A stretch of DNA of 7,502 bases from Verrucomicrobiota bacterium. Lineage in GTDB: Bacteria; Verrucomicrobiota; Verrucomicrobiia; Opitutales; Seribacteraceae. Under the pieces are notes generated by a model. That model saw only the letters and a program-made list of their open reading frames with translations, made no database searches and was not told where the DNA came from. Location: contig JAURNO010000341.1 in NCBI GenBank assembly GCA_030830145.1, forward strand, positions 1 to 7,502. The letters run 5' to 3'. A program made the position numbers and the translations under genes. Of the stretch, positions 1-6,467 are shown piece by piece; the stretch's first letter is position 1, and each line of letters begins with the position of its first letter.

Positions 1-484
1 TAGACTTGCGATTGAGCAACGGGCGAATTTGGCCATGGATGTCGGCTTTGGCCAAAACGTTGCGCATTACGTCGATGGCTTTCTTTTGCCAACCGATTTT
101 ATAGTAGAAGCAGGACTGATACTGCTGCAAACAGAGCTTCAAACTGGGCGTAAGAGTAATGTCCTCGAGAAAAATAGGCAGCATCGGCTTGTTTTCACTG
201 AGAGCAAATTGGATTTCCCGGTTCACGTGAGAGGAAGCGCAGGCGCTTGGGGAAAGAAAAACGGCAAACATGTCGGAACCCATGATCTTCTGGGCGATTT
301 CATTTTGCCACTCTTCGGCGGGAGGAATGCCGTCATCAAACCAAAGATTCAACTTCGCTTCATGAAAATGGCGCATGGCATTGTAAACCACGACCTTGTC
401 GGCATGAGCATAACTGATGAAGGCGAAGGGGTTGTTTCCCGAGTAAGACTCGAAAGGAATGGGAATATCGGGTGAAGTGGTCAA
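1..484 (-). CDS. TIR-domain protein, N-terminal part (gene runs off the left edge)
   Basis: Seen: reading the minus strand from a TTG at 484-482 gives 161 residues without a stop up to the window edge. They form nearly a whole TIR domain. Box 1 is PFAFISYAHADK (about residues 19-30). Next come a strand/loop LWFDDGIPPAEEW (47-59), the strand MFAVFLSPS (72-80), and the segment SSHVNREI, in which E90 aligns with the catalytic glutamate of NAD-cleaving TIR domains (S-x-W-C-x-x-E pattern; W and C are replaced by H and V). KPMLPIFLED (99-108) and a closing helix near 134-145 follow. Known: bacterial TIR domains of this type often cleave NAD+ as immune effectors. The TTG is chosen because nothing nearer works and it leaves a typical short lead (IPFESYSG) before box 1. 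An ATG at 607-605 is in frame but would overlap the cyclase by 104 bases. The start lies 20 bases after the cyclase stop, so co-transcription and coupled translation are likely. The part after the TIR domain, which could hold a ligand sensor, is not visible. Confidence 0.87.
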   Translation of the reverse strand, partial: MTTSPDIPIPFESYSGNNPFAFISYAHADKVVVYNAMRHFHEAKLNLWFDDGIPPAEEWQNEIAQKIMGSDMFAVFLSPSACASSHVNREIQFALSENKPMLPIFLEDITLTPSLKLCLQQYQSCFYYKIGWQKKAIDVMRNVLAKADIHGQIRPLLNRKS

Positions 485-503
485 AACGGAAGGTGTTTGA
501 AGG

Positions 504-2462
504 TTAGATGTTATCCTTGTATCCGGTACGTTGCAGAATGTAAATGGGATGACTTCCGTAATCTTTGGCCAACTCCAAATTACCCACGTACTCAAAATCA
601 AAATCATCGTGACCAAAGGACAGCAGGGCAGCCATGACTTCGGATACGTAAACGGAACCGGGTAAGACGATCGGTTCGATCCGAGCGGCCTGATTGACAT
701 GCTTACCAAAGAAATTCTTCCTCATCAGAATGGGATCCAATTCTTCGTAAACCGGTCCGGCATGCATGGAAATTCGAACTTCCAATCCATCGTCCAGCCC
801 CAATTCTTCCCAATTTCCTTTGGAAAAGTAGTCTCTTAATTGGATGGCCAAACTCAAACCGTCGTCCAAATCATCAAAAACCGCAAAAAAGCTATCTCCC
901 CAAGTGTTGACGAAAGCCGGAGGATTGGAAAGTGTTTCGAGGGCGTTTGAAATCCCTCCGAGGAATTTCTCCACAAAGACAGGAGTCAATTCCTCCGACA
1001 CCTTGGTAAAGCCTTCCACATCGGCAAAGAGCATAACCTTGACCGTACGGGAAACTTTTTTCCTTATGTTCTCGGCGGACTGAACGAAGGCGGGTTGTGT
1101 TTCTCCGGAACTAGAGGGAGTTTCATCCACTTCTTCAACAGACGACAGGACTTCCTTGGCATCAATCACCACCGGTTCGTTGAAGTTGGAGGTCCATCTT
1201 TGAACGAGCTCTCCGGTCCCCCCGGTAGATCCTTTTTTTCCATCCCAAAAGACAAGAAGTTTCGGGTTTTCATCCAGTCCCCGACCACGCATGGCGGTGA
1301 ATCCAAGCATAATGTCATTGCAAAAGGAGTAAAGGGAGTCCTCGCCATTGTAACCCTCCCGCGTGACGTAATGAACCGAGGTCGCCTGATCCAACACCCG
1401 TTCAAAACGAGCAACCCAATTCCCGCCCGCCCTTCTAACGCTTGTCTCAATAAATTCTTCCTTTGCAAAGGGAAGAAAAACATGGGTTTCCCCGCCCCGT
1501 TCGGTCATTGTCTCAAGAAAGATGATATCGGTCCCGCAGGCGGCTGAACTATAACCGCAACTCGCACCCATTGATGCGAGAGCTTCTTCGATTTTCCGCT
1601 TGGCTTCGGGTTCGGCTTCGGGTGGAAACCTGCGGGCTCCTCCCGGACTGTCTATGACGTGCCCAGAACAGGCAACGATTCCCAATTTCGGAAAGGCAAA
1701 AGAGATTTCGTCAAGAATGGCCTCATCCTCATAAACGCTTGCAATTTGCAGTGCTTGCTTGCGGGTACTCGCGATTTGGGAAGGTTCGGCATTACCCGAA
1801 GAAACAGCCTCCCTGTAGGCTTCGGCGGCCTCCTCGATGGAACCGAGAAGCAAATGGGCTTCCGCTTCCGTTACTTGAATCCAATAGTCACAGGTCCCCT
1901 TTTCTTTGAGCTTCTGGCAAATCTGACGAGCTTTTTCGGCGTTTTCTCTGCCCTTTTCCTGATCTCCGGAGAGAAAATGCATGAAAGCGATGTTGATGCA
2001 CGGATAGTATTGAGTCTCAAGGTCTTGCCTCTGACTGACGCGAAGGCTGTCGAAACTGTTGGTCAAGAAAGCCTCCTCGTATCGGGCAATCGCAAGTTCG
2101 GCATACTTGATTTTACTCTTCTTGTCGGTTGAGTATTCCCACAAATCCTTGTAAGCGCTTGCCAAGAGACTATGGGTTTCAACATCCCTGTCTCCTCCGG
2201 AGACTAACTCTTCCAAAATTTTCGTAGCCATCATGGGCGACCCGGCTTTGGAAAGAGCGTGAGCGGCTTTTTGACTCAGCTTCCTATGCTTCTTGAATTT
2301 CTTGAGTCCGGCTCGAGCTACGTCGTGAGCAAGAAGAAATTCTCCGACTTTGATCATCTTCTCGCACAAGGATAAAAATTCCAAGGCCGAAGCTTTTTCC
2401 TGATCGAAGAGTTTCCACTCCAAACGCAAGTTCGGGCTAAGTCTCTTTTGCAGTTGCGACAT
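504..2462 (-). CDS. TPR / SLOG-like sensor / class III nucleotide cyclase
   Basis: Seen: 652 residues in three parts. Residues about 20-255 are helical TPR-like repeats (for example 155-185 and 197-220). Residues about 258-440 look like a Rossmann/SLOG-type nucleotide-binding domain: GIVACSGHVID (261-271), GYSSAACGTDIIFLE (303-317), a conserved FLPF (329-332), VFWDG (404-408) and GSTGGTGE (411-418). A polar linker at 441-470 joins a class III cyclase domain (about 473-645). Its metal-binding aspartates are D481 (FADVEGFT) and D523 (NTWGDS), and its transition-state pair is N590 and R594 (VNQAAR). The two base-contacting positions, Lys and Asp in adenylyl cyclases, are N519 and N583, so the base used cannot be assumed to be adenine. 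No signal peptide or membrane segment is visible, so it is probably cytoplasmic. Inference: the TPR/SLOG half senses a signal and switches on synthesis of a cyclic nucleotide that acts on the TIR protein encoded next. The ATG at 2462 is preceded by AACTTTATTT, with no Shine-Dalgarno. The cyclase assignment is firm; the SLOG assignment rests on recognition of motifs only. Confidence 0.9.
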   Translation of the reverse strand: MSQLQKRLSPNLRLEWKLFDQEKASALEFLSLCEKMIKVGEFLLAHDVARAGLKKFKKHRKLSQKAAHALSKAGSPMMATKILEELVSGGDRDVETHSLLASAYKDLWEYSTDKKSKIKYAELAIARYEEAFLTNSFDSLRVSQRQDLETQYYPCINIAFMHFLSGDQEKGRENAEKARQICQKLKEKGTCDYWIQVTEAEAHLLLGSIEEAAEAYREAVSSGNAEPSQIASTRKQALQIASVYEDEAILDEISFAFPKLGIVACSGHVIDSPGGARRFPPEAEPEAKRKIEEALASMGASCGYSSAACGTDIIFLETMTERGGETHVFLPFAKEEFIETSVRRAGGNWVARFERVLDQATSVHYVTREGYNGEDSLYSFCNDIMLGFTAMRGRGLDENPKLLVFWDGKKGSTGGTGELVQRWTSNFNEPVVIDAKEVLSSVEEVDETPSSSGETQPAFVQSAENIRKKVSRTVKVMLFADVEGFTKVSEELTPVFVEKFLGGISNALETLSNPPAFVNTWGDSFFAVFDDLDDGLSLAIQLRDYFSKGNWEELGLDDGLEVRISMHAGPVYEELDPILMRKNFFGKHVNQAARIEPIVLPGSVYVSEVMAALLSFGHDDFDFEYVGNLELAKDYGSHPIYILQRTGYKDNI

Positions 2463-2502
2463 AAATAAAGTTTCGAGTTATTTTTGTACGCGACTGGTCC
2501 TC

Positions 2503-2512
2503 TCCTCGAGGA
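2503..2512. repeat. Perfect 10-bp palindrome TCCTCGAGGA
   Basis: The palindrome lies in the 68-base gap between rpsU and the cyclase gene, 41-50 bases upstream of the cyclase ATG. Its position would suit an operator for the cyclase-TIR pair or a second arm of the rpsU 3' structure. A palindrome of this length can also arise by chance. I see no clear -35/-10 pair around it. Confidence 0.3.
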
Positions 2513-2513
2513 T

Positions 2514-2533
2514 TAAACCTCCGCAGAGGCTTA
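2514..2533 (-). terminator. Hairpin overlapping the rpsU stop codon (weak terminator candidate)
   Basis: On the minus strand TAAGCCTC-TGCG-GAGGTTTA folds into an 8-bp stem with one G-T wobble and a 4-base loop. It begins with the rpsU TAA itself. No run of T follows (the next bases are ATCCTC), so it may attenuate or protect the transcript end rather than stop transcription. Read-through into the cyclase gene is possible. Confidence 0.35.
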
Positions 2534-2731
2534 CATCTTTTCGTAACGCGTACGAAGCATTTGGGAAAAAGCGGCTACTTTTCGGGCAATCCTTCTTTTG
2601 TCGGACGGCTTTTCAAAGTATCGCTTGGCTCTCACGTCGCGAATTACGCCTTCGCGGTCGAGACGTTTTTTCAGTCGACGAATAGCCCTGTCAATGGGTT
2701 CGCCTTTTCGTAATTTGATTTCGATGGTCAT
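2531..2731 (-). CDS. rpsU: 30S ribosomal protein S21
   Basis: Small basic protein of the 30S subunit, located near the 16S rRNA 3' end, that helps messenger selection at initiation. Seen: 66 residues, the usual S21 length. The family pattern is clear: an N-terminal [20 protein letters not shown] (5-24), then [17 protein letters not shown] (31-47), and a lysine/arginine-rich tail. The start ATG at 2731 is the only reasonable one; it gives the family N-terminus [11 protein letters not shown]. The bases before it are pyrimidine-rich (AATCTTCTTCCT), so there is no Shine-Dalgarno. A good promoter sits just upstream with a predicted leader of only about six bases. The gene follows dnaE by 54 bases and precedes the cyclase by 68 bases. 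Confidence 0.96.
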   Translation of the reverse strand: MTIEIKLRKGEPIDRAIRRLKKRLDREGVIRDVRAKRYFEKPSDKRRIARKVAAFSQMLRTRYEKM

Positions 2732-2743
2732 AGGAAGAAGATT

Positions 2744-2771
2744 AAAATAGGTCTTTGGCTTCTTAGGTCAA
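2744..2771 (-). promoter_or_regulatory. Sigma70-type promoter for rpsU
   Basis: On the minus strand TTGACC (2771-2766, five of six matches to TTGACA) is followed after 16 bases by TATTTT (2749-2744, four of six matches to TATAAT). It lies wholly in the 54-base gap after the dnaE stop. Transcription would start near 2737, about six bases before the rpsU ATG, giving a nearly leaderless message. It may also drive the cyclase and TIR genes if the hairpin after rpsU does not terminate. Confidence 0.55.
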
Positions 2772-2785
2772 GGAGGAACGAACAA

Positions 2786-5700
2786 TCAGGCTTTCTTGTC
2801 CCAAGGCCTTTCGGGTGGAGGTTCGGGCTCCCTCATAATGACTCGGGCTCCCCTCACGGGGGCACGCTTTCTCCATTCCTTGAAGCAATCGGGCGTCAAA
2901 CGCATGGAAAACCTGGGGTCCGTCTCCACCACAAGGCCGTCCTCCTCTCCTTTCCGCGCGAAGCCAAGACGAATCAAAGTGCCTCCTTCCCCTCGGTCCC
3001 CCAAGGCAAACAAATCCTTGGTGAATTCCTCTGCATCCTGGTGGGTAGGATCAATCAGCCAAGTAACCTCTTCGGCTAATTCAGTAATCGCCCGTTCGAT
3101 TGCCCGAACGCTGCTGACCGTCATACGTGTCTCGCCGTCCCGGTGAGAGACCACCCCCTCGACAACGACGATGATTCCCTCCTCGAGCTTAACTCCGTAT
3201 TTCTCGTACGCCTCGGTAAACATGGGTAATGAAAAATCCTTTTCCTTGGCGAGTAAGTTGAATCGAGCCCACGGCTTGGCGTCCTTCTTGGTGTATCTTC
3301 TCTCGATATCGGAAAGGACGCCACACAAACGGAAAGAACGCCTGCCTTCGATTTTCTCCAAGTCCTCGGAATTGATCGTGTCGAGAAGTGGGCCAAGCCC
3401 CCCCAAGGTATCGACCGGATGACCGGAAAGAAAAAAGCCAAGCAATTCCTTCTCTAACTTTAGCTTGTCGAGTTCCTCCATCTCGGGCACGTCCGATAGA
3501 CCGTTATTCGGAGAAAACTCTCCTGAGTCACTCCCGCTCTCCTGCTCCCCACCACCCATCATGTCAAACAAGTTGACCTGACCGGCTTCACGGTCCTTTC
3601 TTCTCAACTGAGCCTCTCCCATCGCCCGGTCCAAGTCCGCAAGCAGGGCAGCCCGGTTACCTTCCAGTGCGTCGAACCCGCCTGTCTTGATCAAGCACTC
3701 GAGCACTCTCTTGTTGACCGCCTTTCCATCGACCCGCTCGACCAAGTCCGTAAAACTTTCGTAAGGACCGTTTTTTTCGCGCTCCTCGACGATCGTCTTG
3801 GCCGCGATATCACCCACCCCCTTGACCGCGGCCAGCCCGAATCTGATCGAGTCGCCCGTATCGCCCTTGCCCACGATTGGCGTAAAGCTCTCACCCGATT
3901 CATTGACCTCGGGTCCAAGCACGGAAATTTCCATCTCGGAGCACTCTCCGATAAAATTGGACAACTTGTCGGAATTGCCCAGCTCGCAGGAAAGAATGCC
4001 CGCCATGAAGTCAACCGGGTAATTCGCCTTCAGGTAAGCGGTTTGGTAACTGATTATTCCGTAGGCCGCAGAGTGGGACTTATTGAACCCGTAACCCGCG
4101 AACTTTTCCAGGATATTAAAAATCTCGTCCGCCTTTTTCTTGTCGATGTCATTGGTTTCCTTCGCCCCCTTGACGAAGATTTCGCGCTGCTTGGCCATCT
4201 CTTCGGGCTTCTTCTTGCCCATCGCCCGACGAAGGATATCCGCACCACCGAGCGAATAACCGGCGATCCTTCTGGCGGCCTCCATGACCTGCTCCTGATA
4301 AACCATAACCCCATAGGTTTCCTCGCAAACCTCTTCGAGCAGAGGATGGGGGAATTTGATGGTGGAAGGGTCTTCCTTACCTTTGATGTAGTCGGGTATC
4401 CACTCCATGGGACCGGGGCGGTAAAGGGCGATCAGAGCAATGACTTCGTCCACGTTGGAAATCGTCATTTGTTTGCACAACCTCCTCATTCCTTCGGATT
4501 CCAATTGAAAGACCCCAATCGTTCGGGCCTCGTTCAAAAGCTTGAAGGTCGACTCATCTTCCAGGGATGCGTCCGCCACCCTAAATTCCTCCAACCCCGG
4601 CTTCTTTCTGATATGGCTCTCCGCCTCGTCGATAACCGTGAGGGTCTTGAGGCCCAAAAAGTCCATTTTCAACAAGCCCAAATCCTCCACGGGATCCTTG
4701 GGAAATTGGGTTGTCAGGACACCGTCCTGAGTGGTCAATGGGACGAGTTCTTTGAGGGGTCGATCGGCAATGATCACCCCCGCGGCATGGGTCCCGACGT
4801 TTCTAACCATTCCTTCGATCACCCGACCGGTATCGACAATCTGCTTGGCAATCGGGTTCTTTTCGTACTCGGCTCCGAATTCCGGACTCTTGGCCAGGGC
4901 ATCCTCCAGCGAAATATTGAGGTCGTCCGGGATCATCTTGGCCAATTTATCCGCTTCGGCATAGGGAAGATCTCGGACCCGGGCGACGTCACGCACCACC
5001 ATCTTGGCTCCAAAGGTTCCGAAGGTAATGATATTGGCCACGCAATCACGACCGTACTTGTCCCGGACGTACTCGATCACGTCACCCCTTCGCCGCATGC
5101 AAAAATCGATATCGAAATCAGGAGGCGAAACCCGTTCCGGATTAAGAAAGCGCTCGAAGAGCAAACCGAAGCGCAGAGGATCGATATCCGTGATCCCAAG
5201 AAGATAAGCAACCAAACAACCCGCTCCCGATCCGCGACCCGGTCCAACCGGAATGCCCTCTTCACGGGCCCAGTTCATGAAATCCGCAACGATCAGGAAG
5301 TAATCATTGAATCCAGTCTTGGCAATGACCCCGAGCTCGTAATCGATCCGTTCGCTTAAAACCCGGGTCCGGTCTTCCGTGTCTTCGGCCCGGTCCTCCT
5401 CGATTTGGTAATCGGCCTCGTACCTTTCCTTCAACCCCTCGACGCAAAGATGCTTCAGGTACGCAATGTTGTCTTCCACCTTGGTCTTGATCTCGGGTGG
5501 CATCGAAAAGACCGGGTAGTTGTTTTCCCCGAAGGGCAACTTGACGTCGCACATCTCGGCGACTGCAAAAGTATTGGTAATCGACTCGGGAGCCTCCTTG
5601 AAGAGGTCTTCCATTTCTGCCCTCGACTTCAGGTAAAATTGACGGGCATCGTACCTCATTCTCTTCGGATCATCGAGCTTTGAGCCGGTTTGAATGCAAA

Positions 5701-6379
5701 GCAAGGCGTCGTGGGGGGCCCAGTCTTCTCCCTTCACATAGTGGACGTCATTGGATGCGACTGTCTTCAAGCCGAACTGCTTGGCCAGTTTCAGAAGCTC
5801 GGGAATGAGCTTGATCTGTTCTTCGATCCCATGGTTGTGAAGCTCGACGAAGTAATTTTCCTTGCCAAAAATATCGACCATCTGACCCATCGCTTTTTCG
5901 GCCTCCCCTTCCTTTCCACGGAGAATCAATTGGGGAATCCATCCCTGCATGCATCCCGTAAATGCGATCAATCCCTTGGAAAACTCGGCCAAAGTTTCCA
6001 AATCCGTACGGGGGCGGTAGTAAAAACCATCCACATGGGCATCGGAAACGACCTTGGACAAATTCTGGTACCCCTCGTAAGTTTTGGCCAGCATCCCGAT
6101 ATGATAGGACTTGTGGTTGTCCCGGCCCGGTTTCTCATCGTTCTTGTGGTCGGTCACCATGTAACCCTCGCACCCGATGATCGGCTTGATCCCGCGCGTC
6201 TCCGCCTGTTTGATGAAGTTGATCGTTCCGAACAAATTCCCGTGATCAGTCAGGGCCATGGCGGACTGCCCTAGCTCGACCGCCCGGTCCATCAACCGAT
6301 CCATCCGGCAACACCCGTCCAGCAAGCTGAAATCGGAATGCACGTGCAAGTGCACAAAATCTTTGTCTTTGTCGGCCAT
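2786..6379 (-). CDS. dnaE: DNA polymerase III subunit alpha (replicative polymerase)
   Basis: Catalytic subunit of the replicative polymerase. Seen: 1197 residues, near the usual DnaE length. The N-terminal PHP domain (about 8-280) keeps metal ligands throughout: HLHVHSD (10-16), TDHGN (44-48), GCEGY (69-73), H93, C143, ELHNH (179-183) and NDVH (210-213). The C-family polymerase core has [10 protein letters not shown] (378-387), PDFDIDF (420-426; D423 and D425 are the catalytic aspartates) and [10 protein letters not shown] (571-580; D573 is the third). The fingers carry RPGPMEW (654-660) and [10 protein letters not shown] (765-774). A helix-hairpin-helix at [12 protein letters not shown] (852-863) is followed by a sliding-clamp-binding motif QVNLFD (934-939), a polar linker (about 942-968) and an OB fold (about 1013-1093). 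A tail of about 100 residues ends the protein. The ATG at 6379 leads straight into the PHP domain; upstream is A-rich (CCAAAAAATTTC) with no Shine-Dalgarno. The 88-base gap before it holds the hairpin of the preceding gene and no convincing promoter. Confidence 0.98.
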   Translation of the reverse strand: MADKDKDFVHLHVHSDFSLLDGCCRMDRLMDRAVELGQSAMALTDHGNLFGTINFIKQAETRGIKPIIGCEGYMVTDHKNDEKPGRDNHKSYHIGMLAKTYEGYQNLSKVVSDAHVDGFYYRPRTDLETLAEFSKGLIAFTGCMQGWIPQLILRGKEGEAEKAMGQMVDIFGKENYFVELHNHGIEEQIKLIPELLKLAKQFGLKTVASNDVHYVKGEDWAPHDALLCIQTGSKLDDPKRMRYDARQFYLKSRAEMEDLFKEAPESITNTFAVAEMCDVKLPFGENNYPVFSMPPEIKTKVEDNIAYLKHLCVEGLKERYEADYQIEEDRAEDTEDRTRVLSERIDYELGVIAKTGFNDYFLIVADFMNWAREEGIPVGPGRGSGAGCLVAYLLGITDIDPLRFGLLFERFLNPERVSPPDFDIDFCMRRRGDVIEYVRDKYGRDCVANIITFGTFGAKMVVRDVARVRDLPYAEADKLAKMIPDDLNISLEDALAKSPEFGAEYEKNPIAKQIVDTGRVIEGMVRNVGTHAAGVIIADRPLKELVPLTTQDGVLTTQFPKDPVEDLGLLKMDFLGLKTLTVIDEAESHIRKKPGLEEFRVADASLEDESTFKLLNEARTIGVFQLESEGMRRLCKQMTISNVDEVIALIALYRPGPMEWIPDYIKGKEDPSTIKFPHPLLEEVCEETYGVMVYQEQVMEAARRIAGYSLGGADILRRAMGKKKPEEMAKQREIFVKGAKETNDIDKKKADEIFNILEKFAGYGFNKSHSAAYGIISYQTAYLKANYPVDFMAGILSCELGNSDKLSNFIGECSEMEISVLGPEVNESGESFTPIVGKGDTGDSIRFGLAAVKGVGDIAAKTIVEEREKNGPYESFTDLVERVDGKAVNKRVLECLIKTGGFDALEGNRAALLADLDRAMGEAQLRRKDREAGQVNLFDMMGGGEQESGSDSGEFSPNNGLSDVPEMEELDKLKLEKELLGFFLSGHPVDTLGGLGPLLDTINSEDLEKIEGRRSFRLCGVLSDIERRYTKKDAKPWARFNLLAKEKDFSLPMFTEAYEKYGVKLEEGIIVVVEGVVSHRDGETRMTVSSVRAIERAITELAEEVTWLIDPTHQDAEEFTKDLFALGDRGEGGTLIRLGFARKGEEDGLVVETDPRFSMRLTPDCFKEWRKRAPVRGARVIMREPEPPPERPWDKKA

Positions 6380-6432
6380 GAAATTTTTTGGGGTTAAAAC
6401 TTATTCATCACGCATGGCCCCACCTCTTTCAA

Positions 6433-6461
6433 GGCAATCTTGCGCACGTTCCAAAATTGCC
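6433..6461 (-). terminator. Probable terminator hairpin after the peptidase/DUF1080 gene
   Basis: On the minus strand GGCAATTTTG and CAAGATTGCC pair over 10 bases (one G-T wobble) around a 9-base loop. The hairpin starts six bases after the TAG of the preceding gene and lies 53 bases before the dnaE start. The T run after it is only two bases (TTGAAA), so termination would be weak or factor-assisted. Position and stem length make it more than chance. Confidence 0.5.
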
Positions 6462-6467
6462 CCGGTC

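Noticed and set aside
29..475. A 148-codon open frame on the plus strand
   Set aside because: It is the antisense shadow of the TIR domain, whose minus-strand reading shows clear family motifs.
2463..2502. Possible dedicated cyclase promoter with TACAAA as -10 (2488-2483)
   Set aside because: No acceptable -35 at 16-18 bases; the match could be chance in an A/T-rich leader.
3465..3560. Possible insertion or intein in DnaE at the polar stretch around residues 942-968
   Set aside because: It is short, rich in G, S and E, and falls at the natural variable linker between the clamp-binding motif and the OB fold; no intein motifs are present.
4043..5359. A 438-codon open frame on the plus strand
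   Set aside because: It lies fully antisense to the polymerase core of dnaE, shows no recognisable family, and is explained by the codon bias of the gene opposite.
6380..6432. Possible dnaE promoter with TTGAAA as -35 on the minus strand
   Set aside because: With 16-18 base spacing the -10 candidates match only about three of six positions; the better AATAAG lies 21 bases away. Too weak to annotate.
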